Origin: Membranipora membranacea
Taxonomy: Eukaryota > Bryozoa > Gymnolaemata > Cheilostomatida > Membraniporidae
Direction of reading: 5' to 3'
DNA length: 64,000 bases
Assembly: GCA_914767715.1 (NCBI GenBank)
Contig: OU612075.1
Span: 13,330,001-13,394,000 of the forward strand
Shown: positions 33,754-47,900 of the stretch, piece by piece
How the letters are laid out: the number at the start of each line of letters is the position of its first letter
Position numbering within the stretch: the first letter of the stretch is position 1
The notes under the pieces: generated by a model
What the model saw: the letters and a program-made list of their open reading frames with translations, nothing else
The model's database searches: none
Told to the model about the DNA's origin: nothing
Made by a program: the position numbers and the translations under genes

Positions 33754-36700
33754 TTAGTCCGATTCGGAATCTGAGAAGTATTTGACAGCTTTCTTACCGC
33801 GTGCCGCCGCGGCTCTTGGGGCTGCAGGAAGTGAATCATCAATGTTAGAGTCCGACTCGCTGTCCTCCGCTGACTTATCCGCTGACTTTTTGGTGCCTCT
33901 CTGTATATATAACAATTTATATAAGTTGTAAGTGACTGCAATCAGTATGTATGGAGTCAAGTTAATGTATGTAAAGGATATTAAGTGGAACTCGAACCCT
34001 CAACTCATGCGGCGCCAATCGCCTACCAGTGAGTGCACAAACCGATTGCCGACTGCGCACGTTTGCCCATCTCACCATCCCCATGGCATGTAAATTTGTC
34101 ATTAGTTAAAATAATGGTCAACAATTAAATGTTAATGCATGACTTCGCCGATTATGACCTAATCCAAAGACAAAACACAAGTGTGTAATGTCTATGGTAT
34201 TATCTATTATCAACATGCATTGATATCACAAAGGAAGCCAATGTTCTGTTAAGGTAAGTATACATGCAGATGGGGGATATATGCGGATGTAGGTGGAGAT
34301 GGCGACAGACATGGTTAACACTGTACACATACATACCTTTACGGCAGTAGAAGTTGTCCTCTTTTTACTCGGCTCAAAGTCTTCAGAATCAGAATCAACT
34401 TTCTTCTTCCTCTTATTAGCTGCTGTAGACGGCTTCTTAGCTGGAGATCTCTTCTTAGGTGGAGATTTAACTGAGTAATAAAAATGTTAAATATACGTCC
34501 ACAATACAACAGGATATCACAAAGGAATTATATTGTATGATTGATATATCATACCGAATGACACTAGATTCCACTGCGGTGGTTTTCAGCCTTCACAGCT
34601 GACTGATATGCTGAGCAGCCTCATCCATATGTTCGACTTTTATGCAGAAGAGATGGGAATATGGGTGGATGGAGGTAAATTATTACAGATTATTTTGTAT
34701 AATTATTATTATGATAGATGGAGGTATACATCAGAATATCCCAAGAATATTATACACACCTTTTCCCTCATCCTCCGAGTCGGTGATAGTGAATGAGTCT
34801 ACAGGTACAGTTTTCTTAGTGGTCACAGCCCCAAAGTTCAGCTTTGTCTGCTTATCGTCTATTGGACAGAAAGAAATAAACGGTAACAGTACGAGAGTGA
34901 TCTGGCTTTGTTAGTTGGCACATTTATCAAAGCTTCAATATTGGCTCAAAGTCAGCATCTGAAACCCTGATGAAACTAAGATGAATTGTCTGAAGAGGCA
35001 GAGGCAAAGCTAGGATTTTGGTCGAGATTCTCTGTGTAACGTAGAGCATACAGAGGATTGAAACCTGGAGACACATGAGATTGGGATATAAAAAATGTTG
35101 TATGTTCCATCAAAATGTTTTCAACAACATAATTCCAAATAATAGTACATAGAAAGAAAGAGCTTTACAAAAAGTATTATAAGGTATATGAGCATATCTA
35201 GGATGGGTTAGATGATAAAACGGCTACAGGAAATGATGGGTAGTAGTTCAAGTGCATTAACTCTGCCCGGGTTGATGGGAGCGGCATTTCATTATCGATC
35301 ACATCTCTTCCATATGGGAGTGAGGTTGATAATGAAATGCGACTACTATCAACCCGGGCGATGTTAGAGGTCGCTAGAGAACTCAATAATATTATGTAAT
35401 AACCTGGTGGTATTCTAACCTGATTCGGTTTTACCGAGAAGTTTTCGTTTCTTCGGTTCCCCTGCTTTCTTTGCGGCAGCAGGCTTTTTAGTTGCTGGCG
35501 CTGATTTAGCGGCTGGTTTTTTAGCCGCCGGTTTTTTAGCAGCAGGCTGTTTAGCGGCAGCTTTAGGTTTAGAGGCTGGGACATCTGAATCTTCTCCTGA
35601 TAGAGATATTGCATCTAGAAAAGCATAATAATGACATTATAATCGAGTCACGTTACATAAGAACAACAAGAACAACTAATGTATCTTATCCTAAAGCCAT
35701 TCCAGTGATGTCTTGTTCAGTTGGCCTCGTTTCTGTCGGCAGTGGTGCTACAAGGGAATAATCATCAAAAGGATTTCCTCTCAGGTATTCATGAAAACCT
35801 AGAGAGGACAACCCATAGTCTGCTGAGAGTGAAAACATTACAGCTTCTAACATAAGTGTTCAGTTTTGTTTTCAAAAACCTCTCTTGATATTTACTGAAT
35901 TCTGAATTTGGTTTGGTCGGTAACATATGCTGGGACAAAAACTCAATATACAAAATTCTCATGTAGAGTCTCACCATCAGCGCTAGATCCGACAGCAGCT
36001 TTTTTAGCTGTTGTGGTTTTCTTTGGACTGGCGGCTTTTTTTGTTGGCTCAGGAGAAGGTGTCAAACCCAAACTGCTGGAGAGATCGAGATTAGGGGGAG
36101 GAGTCTTAGACCTAGCCTCTGTAGCTACAGGCTCCGGTGAGCTATCGCGAGATGATAGCCCGCTCTCACTTTCATCAAACTTGTACTTCGCCTTTCCCGC
36201 AGCTTGAAAGAATAAACATAACATCATCATAGCAATGATATTGAAAAGCAACCCTTAGCCATTTACATTATTAATATTAACCGTTTTCAATTTAAATATA
36301 AAATTCCAATAGAAATTATATATCTAAGGATCCAGTAAGTTATCTTACAATAGTAATTGAAATAAGTTGAATATCTCAGCTTTCGAAAGTTGAATAGTGT
36401 GAAACATTGCACAATCTCTTGATATCAAATTATTTAGCTATATGAGCAGATAATTGTGATGGGTAGAGTATTCTCTATTTACCTCAGGTAGTTGGATCTT
36501 CCAACTCTTAGGTCACAAACACAATATAATAAGGATTAACATGAGATAACATAGATTACTCACAAGCTCTAGAGCCGGCAGCCTTCTCTCTGGTAGGCGC
36601 TGACTTTGGTTTGATATCATCATCTGAGTCACTGAGACCCAGACTATCGCTATCATTATCATCAAACTCCCACGGCTTCTTATCACCAGCCTTCTTCTTA

Positions 36701-38941
36701 CGGGCTGGTGATCCACTACTAGCCTTAGTGCCTCCCCCAACATTGCTACGCTTAGCGGGGGAAGCTGACTTAGCATCGCCAGAGGAGGCTGTGGATTTGG
36801 TCTTAGGTTTGGCTTTAGCTTTAGGCTTTGCTACAATCAAGATGTAGAGCGATGAAATCATATTCATTAGAATACTTGACAGCAGCAAGAGGGGAGGCAC
36901 TAAGGTGTAAGTTAAGACCATTTGGATAGGAAGAATAAAGGTTGCTCATAAGATTTTATTTTTTGGTTTATTTATTTAATCTCAAAACCTTAACAATGGC
37001 TCTCCCATAACTGACAGATATATTATGTGTATTTGTGAAGCACCTTCTTCTTTGCACAAAGGAACCATGCGGCTGCCAAGCCAATGCTCTATTGGCAACA
37101 CTCTGCGGCATCAAACCTCTAATAGGCTCACGAGAAAACTTCCTCATTTTAAGCGGGTTACAATCATAAAAGTGCACATTTGAGTAACTGATGTTGGCCA
37201 TGTCTGAGCCTCCTTGAAAACCAACGCAGATGGGCCGACTGTGTATGCCCATTCTTGGATAATGAGTAGCTTTCATCACACTATAAGAATGGTAGTCTTG
37301 CTTTTTGGGCTCGCTCAAGAGGAGGCAAGACTTATTTAAGAGTTTGTTGCCGCTCGGAGTTGCAGACTTGGGCACATATCTAACCAACTCAATATGGTTA
37401 GGCCATGTAGGACCCCGCCTGTAGTAACTCATACACTTCTCTTGTGACTCGTGTGTTTGTGTATCTGAGGGCACGTTGGAGGGGTCATGTGGTAGTGGTG
37501 TGAGCGTGTTGGAGGGATCATATGGTAGTTGTGTATACACGCCCTTTGTAGTTGCGATATCATGAGGTGAATAAATGAGATCATTACCAGCAGTGCCTGG
37601 AGTTTTAATCTCTTGTATATCGTCGTCACCGTTCTCTGCACCGCCGAATCCAAAAGTGTCCAGCTTATTCTGCTTAGGGTCTTCTTTCTCTTTCTTTGTC
37701 TGGTATCAAAAACAGAAGAATGACCTAACAGTCTGACTGGACGCTACTTCCTACCAACCAAGTTTAATGATAATCGAATTTTTTTGCACAAAAGGGAGAA
37801 CGTCTGCGGATGATGGTGATTGCAAATAAAACTGAATATATATATATATATATATATGTAAGAACAAGCGATAAATCTATCCAGAGGCTGCGCGCTGTGA
37901 CTTTGAGACAGTAATTAGATGGCATGAACACGCCATGTATTTATATTTTGTAATTCTTGTTATACATACCGCTGATTTAGTCTTAGTTATCTTGTGTGTG
38001 GGTATGGTGGGCTCCACTCTCTCTGCATATTTACTAGGCATTGTGTCAGACTTAGCAGCCTTAAATTTACCACCTCTGCTCGACTGTTTAGAAGCACTTT
38101 CTGCTGCTGCTTTCTCAGCTTTAGCCTGGTCAGCTTCATATTTCTGTACAAGATAAATAAAGCCTTAACCTTAATGTGTTTGCAGCATTGAGACTTATGT
38201 ATCCAACATGATCGTTGACTGACTGTGTGTTATGCTTATCTAATGGTCAAATTCAAATGGTACATGGTTTACTCTGATTAAAAGAATATTTGAGTTTCTC
38301 AGAAATTAGTGACTTGGCAAGGAGGTAAGTTGTCTTTCTCTTTGACCGGTAGTAAGCCAGGATAAGCCTCGAAGTAAAACCGGGTCTTCAAAATTGACCA
38401 TGGGTGGAATTTCCATCACCCATGGACCTAGTTTGGTAACGATTAGGTGTTCAATCTCAGCAACTGCCAGAGTTCGTATTGAACAAAGTAGTTTTACAAA
38501 AGTGGATTGTGTGCCTGTGCAACATTAAGAGAACAATTACTGCTATAAGTGTGCTAGAGACAGATTCAAATTACAAGACAATTTCTGGGGACAGAAACAC
38601 CAATATGTATCAAAATGACACATCATGATAATCTTTATCAACCTCCAATACGAGCCAGGGGAGACAACCATCAATACAGGGCTACACTTCAAATGTACCG
38701 CCTCTGAGGAGATTCCTAATGTAGCAGACCTTTTCATTTTCCACAAAAAATGTAGCATATGTTGAACACGAAGCAGCTGATGTGATTTTTTACAAGAGCG
38801 CATAACTCTTTGAAATATAAAACAGGAAATTATCTTCTGACGAGCAGGAGCGAGACAGACTTGTGATGGCAGATGATGTCATCACATTCTTGTAACTATA
38901 TCACTACCATAGATTTGCTATACTATATATACAATACTACT

Positions 38942-38981
<40 letters not shown>

Positions 38982-41900
38982 CATATTATAGTATATTAAG
39001 TCTGTTATCACTACTCTACTGACCTGAAGTCCTGCTTCGAAAGCATCCAAATCTTCATTCCAGAGATCCTTGGATGATTTGTTTCTCAACCTCATCAGTT
39101 CTGCTTTCTGGAATCACATCATAAAGTTTCAGAAATAAAAAAGTGTCAAACGTGTTATTTTAATGCATAATATATATATATATATTATAGATAAATACTA
39201 TAGACTTAATGTAAGTACATTAAGTCTACGATTAATACACTTGTTTTAGGATGGCAGATTAATGGGGAGTTGATATCACTCAACTTAACATTTAATTTGA
39301 GTATGGAGGAACTGTTACCTTATCATCTCTCTGTTTTAGAAGCTCATCTTTCTTCTCTTTACTTAGACTGAGGAGAGACATATTTAGCAGATAGTTGAAG
39401 TCAGGGCCGGAGCCCGCGGTCTCTTCATCATCAGCAGATTCTAATAACGACATATCAGTCTATATACAATTCATATCCTAACTATATTCTATATCGATAT
39501 ATATATATATTCTATACTATATATAACATAACTATATTCTATATCTATATATCATAGCTATATACTATATCTATATCCTACATCCATATACTACACCCAT
39601 ATTCTATATCCATATTCTAAATCTATATTCTAAATCTATATTGATATGTATGATCTATAACTATCATATAAATCCCAGACCAACTTTGTAAAGCCTTACA
39701 CTCATATCAAACACATGTGTAATTTATAGTCATGTTACCCTGTGAGAAACCTAGGGTGGGGTACGTTCCACCTTATATAAAGCTTTACAAACTATACAAT
39801 TGATTGATTTGCTTTTACGCTGCAAACAAACTGTCACTAGATAGATTGATAAAAAACTGGCAGTACAAATACAAACCATCGTTATCGTTAGACTGAGATT
39901 CCTTCCACAATTTGATGGGGTCCGACTCGAACCCCTTCTCTGTAAGTGTCTGTATTAGGTCCTTCTTCTTTTTGTTCTCTGTATTATAAAGGTGATAAAA
40001 ATGATTTTTTTACCACAGCAGGATTTATTATCTGCTTTTTCGAGTTTTCTGCACTCCCTGCTTGCAGATGAAGCTTTAGTTTATTTATGACACAGCCACA
40101 AAACCCATTACATTTTTCTACTATTTCTTAAGCGAGAGCAAAAGTACTTCTAAATCAACTTCAAAAGATAAAATAATAATATCTGAAAAGAATGATGCAT
40201 ATCACGCGTGTTGTTAGAAACTAGCATGTCTTAAGTCCCATGTGAGATATTACTAACTTAAAACAGACTGCAAGGAGACTCATAGAGGAAACAGCGAGGT
40301 AATATCACACATACCGATTACAATTTTGCCTTCAATCTTCTCGAGTATAAACCTGGCCTGATTGCTGAGTTTTCGAGCTTCAGCATCAAGCATACCGTCC
40401 AGATACTGTTTCCTCTTATCGTACATAGCCAGTCTGGTTTTATAAAACACTTTGAGGATTTCGTCGGGCGTTTTGTACTGTTTCAGAACCCCAGCTTCAT
40501 CAAACAACACCTAAACAATATAAATGTCATAATCATAATAGTGTTACAGGTTACTACCATTTAGAACCTCCATCACTCAAGTCATAAAAGGACAGAAATC
40601 TCAAGCTGCATATCCAGACCAATGTTTGGACAGTGCCAGGGTTCTCACCAGGATGGGTACATGGGTGCAGCGCCCTTATGTACCATGGCACCTAACTATG
40701 TGTACCACCGCCAAGAACATAAACAGAAAAACACAGCGTATTTGTGAAGAAGCCCCCCCCCCCCCGGACCCCTCCCCCATACACTTGCAAACATCTCTCA
40801 CGATTTATTCTTTCAGGGGAGAGCTCCGGGTGTCATAGTAGCAAAATAAAGGATTCTATATACACTATAGACTCACCATATTTGTTGTAGTAAGCACATT
40901 CTGTATTTTAAAGAAGTTGTATAGTCCTGCTGATTCGGCCTTTAAGAATTGTTCTCGTGTCATTTTAACGACGAATCTTACTGTCGTGTCAGTGTGATAT
41001 TCCTTATATTCTCTGTGTACAAATAACATTATGTAATATAATATATATAATATAACAATTAATTTTATAATCATCAAGCCAGTCATAATCATAATAATAT
41101 ATATAATCCAATTAAGAGAACAGTGGAGGTATGTGTGACTAATCATATCCATGTCCGTCTAGACTTCTATCCGTCAGTTAAGCTCTCATCAGTGATATTC
41201 ATAGACTTAACAACATTAATGTATTGCTATGTCTATGGTGACACCACAACACTCACCTACCACTCTCAGAATAAGTATTTCTAATATAACTGTATCTCAG
41301 AAAGTGATGTGTGAGCTGGTATGTTTCACTGGGCTAATCAAGGACTGTATGAATTAAAGCGTGCTCATATACATTGATGGTAATTACTCACGAGATTGAG
41401 ACTGGGATCTTCTCAGTGCCACATACCATGGGCTCTAGTATTTTCTCCTTATAATCCTGTGTCCACGTACCTACAGGTAACTCTATAATCTCTATAGTAT
41501 CCTCACCTAACAAACCGATCTCACCACTTACTGTAAATCTCATATCCTCCAATTGGTTTATCTGACCATTAAACCCTCTGTATGATGGTTTCTGTATGGA
41601 ATTACAAATAAGACATTATATTTGATTTGTGAAATTTTGTATAAACTGAACTTACAGGCAGCCAGATACCGACAGATCACGTTGTCTGTGGCCAATTCTT
41701 GAAGCACAAACAGCCAGGTAACTATAAAATTCATTCAACCTTAGGCACCTTCAACCTTGAATTCCAACCATATAAAAGATTTTCTTATTGTTTTCGAAGC
41801 TACCTACCATGTCATTGCTGGTCTCGTTTTTGATGAGACGTCGTATATTCTCCAGGACATCTCTCACATCAAAGTTGGGTATAGTTGTGGACCAGCCGGT

Positions 41901-44900
41901 GCCGATACCGCTAGCACCATTTATCAGAACCATCGGGATTATCGGACAGTACCTTTATGTGATAAATAAGTGTGGGAGTAGGAGTCTATTTTGATATATA
42001 CAAGACGAATATAAATTAAATGATAATACCAAGTCAAAATGTGAATACACTCCTGGTAGATGCTGATTCCTATTTACCATTTATAAAGATGACTTGAGCT
42101 GAGCTTTGACCAGTATTATGTAAATGATGTCTCATATATATGTGATGAAACCCACAGCGCTAGTCTGTCATGTTTTTGTTTTACTAACAATAGCTCATCA
42201 CAATATCGATAAAAACTGTATTTAGTGTAGAGGAAGAACCAGATATGTAATGTTTTGTAGTTTTCTTACCACTCTGGCTCAATTTTTAGTCCGTCATCAT
42301 TGAGATTATTCAGTACGCAATCATCATGTGGGTGAAAGACTAATCGAGTCAGCTCGCTGTAAAACAAAACAAACATGGTATTTGAGTCATTATGATCTAT
42401 ATGCTGAAATACGTAGAGTGATATGCTCACGATACATGACATTGAGGGCTAAAAATGCATATATGAAATATATATTGAAATATGCATAATGAAATATATT
42501 ATTATGAAATATATATTGTAATATATATTGAGCTCTCCTGATACAGTCAATGGGTTAGCACTGTTTGTAAACAATAATGATATGATTCAAAAGTAACTGT
42601 TTCAGCAAAGTCGCTTATATAAATTAATTTTTTAGACCTATTAGCTGATATACTCACAGCGCTTGCAGATCGACTCTGTGATACGAGTCTCTCTGCAACG
42701 TAACAACAGCGCGACAAACTAGTAGCTAATTTTATCCAGATTAGGTTGGGGTGACTTTTCGGTTTGAGAACTCAAGCACATCTGGATTAATCCAAACGCT
42801 ACGGTGCAGAGATAACCGACCTGAACTGATTGGTGAACATGCTAAGAGTGTGATTTACTAGCACAATGAATAATGTTCAGGTATAGCCCTGAATGGCTGC
42901 TAACCTCAGGCAAGTGAAGATATATCTTGGACTAGCGGAATCTTTTCCTCCGTGTAGACGTGTACCGAACTGTCCGATGGGCTCGAGAAGGTTCAGGTTG
43001 TTACTGCCCACATAGTTCTGAGCTAGTCCGACGATAGTGCCTACAGAACAGTGTGCTGATACTTTATCAAACAAGAATGGGTTACAAAACACTTAAAACA
43101 ACTAACAACATTCGATTTTTAAAATTGTCATCCAAGTAGTTTTGCTTCATCTCTGAGGCTAGTGAGAAATAAAGATTATCTTTATCTTAACAACACCTAT
43201 GTCACATGGTTAAATGAATTCTGCACGATAATTTTAAATCTAGGAATGATGACATGATATGCCTAGATTAGGAGACATACCCATAAGTGAGGCCTCTCCG
43301 TGATGATAGGCAGATATCTCAGCTACAGAACCAGCTAGCTGTGCCACCTTCAGCTCCTTAGTTAGATTTCTCTTCAGACAAGTAAAGAGTACTTTCCTCT
43401 GTCCGGGCTTCATACCTGTCATGCACAGTAATATCATGAATTCTACATCAAGTATGTTCAACAGAGAGGTGATCATTTTTAGTGAGGCACTTACTGAAAA
43501 CTCGGCTGACAGATATAAAACATTATTTGGTGACAAAGGTAAAAAAGTGTTGTTGTTAGAAGATGAATGAAAAATGGCCACCAACCCAGAATCATGCACG
43601 TTTGCTAGACAAGACTTCGAGAAGCTACCACTCACCATCTATGAGGCAGGGTATGGATCTCTCGTTATCCAGATTAGAGAATAACACCAACTCTTTGTTC
43701 ACAAACTCTGAGAATGATATCTTCTTTGTGTCTTTTGTATACAAGAAGTCTTGGGCCAAACCTAAAAAAATACATTAGAAATAGTATACAGGAGGATGTG
43801 CGACTGTGGGCAAGACCCGATATTTATTCAAAGTTACTAAAGCGCAATGTCCCACCTACACTGTTCTTTATATCTATGGATGGTACATGGGTTGCAATTT
43901 AGACTCGGATGGCACACTGGTAGCCCTTAAGGGCTCATATTGTTATGACAAAGGGGAGTTAGTGTTAATGTACAACGAGGAGATGGGGCGGATAGAGAGT
44001 AAATTTCAACATATTGACAATCAAATTCTAAACACTACTCCACGCTATTATTATCACACAGAATGAGCCGATTTAATTAGGCATTATTGTTCAGATCTAA
44101 AACGATTGTAAGTTACCCACCGAGTTCTTGTCTGGTTTTTCTGGCCTGCATCCAGTTAGTGAGCCAGCTCTTTCTCTCAGTAATGCACTGTTTACTGAAT
44201 GCAAGGGTAATGTGAGTATCGTCCTCAGCTCCTGAGTACCTGAAAGGTATCCTGTGACGAGCCATGTCTGAGAAATACTCCTTAGCTTCTTTACTTGTGG
44301 AGGTACCCAAACCTAGAACACACAAAGCAATGACCTGAAGGGAGTAAATAATGGCTGGATTTAATTTTAGCTAGTAAGGAGGTGACTTTATTTTAGCTAG
44401 CAACATATGTTATATATAGTCAAGGTGAGAGTTTGTGTGAAGTAATGAGGGTGAGGAATAACTTCGCTATTTCAAACGTGTGCGAAAAGGCGAATTTTTC
44501 CTCCCACTATTACTTTGCTACTCTAGGGTTCTACCTGAAAAGAATTGCACACTGCACCATTTTAATCATGAAAAAAAAACAATCAAAATATGAATACACA
44601 TATATATATATATATGATCTCAAGAAAATTTCATGCCTATGCAACAAAATCCAGAAACATATGAGCATTGCTTAGGTGCTTAATGAAACAGTCAAATACT
44701 GACAAGACCAACTAAGAGGATGGCTTGTTACGGATTTGTTACCGAGAGCAGGATGTGTATGAAGTAACTCGGGAGATTTGGACACAAACCTTTGTAGTAT
44801 TTTATCTTGTATGTGTGCCAGTTGTCAGTTGCTGCTTTCCATTCTTCAAACTCAGGCAGAGAGTAGAACGATTGTTCTTTCTTATTCTTAGTGACCTAAA

Positions 44901-47900
44901 TTTATACAAAAATAATTATTACATTTTACAGAATTTAAAAAAAAACACATGACAGTAGAACCACCACTGAAAACCCACTTCTGAGTGGGATTATCTACAA
45001 TTCATTACCAAAACAAAAATCAAATAAATATAAATCATTTGAATAAATATAAGGTGTGACGGCAACTCCCTAGACACGCAAACAATTTTGGAAACAAGAG
45101 TCATTAGATTTTGTGAACAATTTTTCACCAGGTCAGGCAATCTAAACATAACATCAAACAAGCGTTGTTACTCGTTACTTGTTGTTAATTTAGAGCTGTT
45201 GGCAGCATAGGCACATCATTGACATGATGATGTTTGCTGCACAGACCTCCTAATTAATCGCTCAAACTTAACAAATTTTGAGCGGGATTTTCTCACCTTG
45301 ACGATGGGTGTGATAAACTCGACTAAAAAGTTGTGTTTGAGGAGGTTAGGCCAGTTTGTGTGTATGAAGTTGATGAGCAGCCCTTTAATGTGAGATCCGT
45401 CCTGGTCCTGATCTGTCATAATCATAACCTTACCATATCTGTATCAATAATATAATCATTACCTTACAGTACCTGTATCAATAATATTATCATCAACTGC
45501 AACATCACCTAACAAGCTTCATGGATAGGAATTTGTGATGACCAACGTATGTAAAAGCACAACTACGATCAATACATGTTATAAAGATATATCTAGCCAC
45601 TAAATTGATTTTTTAATGTGTATCATGTTTAAATTAAATCACCAAGATCAGAGAGATCACAGCTAAAGGAGAACTAATACGACAGATTTTACACTGCATC
45701 TACCTGAGCTTCTTGACTTCGTCATACTCAGCATACTTCAGCTTGTACTGCAGACCCAGGATCTTTATGATATTGTTGATCTCAGCGTTTTCCATAATCT
45801 ATACAATGAATGATGGACAGGCTTCAGCATGGGAACCATAGAATACAATTTCTGCCTCAAATTTTGTTTTATATAAAACAGTCGACATGGACTCAAAGAA
45901 ACCAAAGTCAGACAGTTGAGGCACCAACAGGGGAAGAATTATCAACAAAATTTTGCATACAATGTTATCTTTCAAATGAGAAGTTAACCATGCTTTAAGT
46001 GTGCAACTGTGAGTGTACATCTCACAGAGTTATTACATAATAACGCTATGGTGTATCTTTTGGGGAGTTCACAAGTTCAAAAAGAGGTTTTCACTATAAT
46101 CTAGGGTAGTGCAGAGTGAATAGAGTAGGTACCTGTTTGTGTGTAGCCTCTCTGACATTGAGCATTTTACCCTTGAGTGGGAACACACCAAAATGATCTC
46201 TGCCTATAACACTAAGACCAGCTACAGCTAATGTCTTAGCTGAATCTCCCTCTGTTAGGATCAGCGTACATCTACAATGTAGGGCAAATATTATTACTAT
46301 TGGTAAGACTGAGACGCATATGGACCACCAGTTACAACTTCAACAGTGATTAGGAATGTAAAAATTGTTCATACCAAAGCAATCCCTAGGCAAAGAAGAA
46401 AAAACTAAATTGACTCGCACTGCGAATGGTATAATTTGTTTCAAAAGTTGAAAACCCAAGAGACTAGAGGGGCCAAGAGTGTGTTGCCACCCCTGTGACA
46501 GATTAACATAAATAGATCTCTAGTCTACCTTTGACCCAATACTGTTTTGTTATAATTTCTCGTGTAGGTAAACTCATTCAGAGGGTTTTTGGATTTAAAA
46601 ACACATTGACCACTAATTGAAAACAGTTTATTTGGCAGATCAATGAATTGTCTCCTTTTGGCAGCACCATTGTATTATAAATACCGACTGAAATATGCTA
46701 CAATTTAGAATGCAGCAGGGATGAAGAAGCCATTGGTAATTTTGACGATACCTAAAAACTTTTCTGATGGAATCAATTCAAACTAGAGTGAAATGTTGGT
46801 TTGATTCATGGTCTCAGACAAGCATTAAAATCAATTAAACAAATAGTTGTAACTAGAGACAACATACTCATACAATCATGATACTGTTTCAGACTGGTAT
46901 ACTCTGTGCCAACTCACTTTTCAGAGGATTTAGTTCCCGCTTCGTTAGCATCGTCTAGTTTAGGTATTCCTTTAAGTTTGGATGTTTTAGCTCCGCCTTT
47001 CCTATTCAGCTGAGCCTGAGCTTTAAACTTTACCCAGTTTAGTATGTGCTCAAGAATACCACACTTTGTTACCTGTAAGTGATAGCAGAAAGTCGTGTGA
47101 GATGTGTGAGTGAATGGTACACAGGCCCAATATGAAAAGGTTTTGTATAAAAAATCTACTCAGGTAATAGCAATACTGAGTCGAGAGTAATACTGAGCAG
47201 ACACTCATTCTTCTTGTGCACTGGGAAAAATAAATGTCAGTGGTACAGTAAATATTAGGCAAGGTATAAAATTGACTATCTGAAGGTATTGCGCAAATTC
47301 ATTATTGGGCATCTTCTATGCAAGGAGTTAAGGACTTTAACTCCTTGTTCTACTATGTAGCCGAATTGCTACATAACAGTGAGGGGATCAACTCCATCAT
47401 ACCGTACCATGGCAACAAAGTTGTCACTATTCCGTTAAAGACTACAGAAAGCCCAAAGCAATATTTGTACATAACCATAAATACCTCATAGATGGGCAGG
47501 GGGGATAATTTCAAACACTATACATGAATTTTACCCAGAAGTGCTTCGAACTATGTGTAAAAATATTGCATAGCTATTGCAAAACCAGCTGGAAGACTTT
47601 ACATTGCTTTGATCCCTCTGTTGTATTTGATGAGTTTGAAGTCAGTGTCAAATAAACTGAATACAACTTAAGCTATTATATCCTATTAAACAATATGAAC
47701 AATTCAAATTATTATTAAGGATGTGAAAACCACAACAAAACAACATGGTAGGCTGGGCATGATAATCACACTCTTGGTGTAGATTATTTTAATTTATTTA
47801 AATCTTACCTTGTTTATATACGCATCGTCAAGCTCACAGGTGGAACCAAACTGCTTAGCCTGGAGGGTCATGTTTTCTTTGGTCTGTGAGTCGAATGAAG

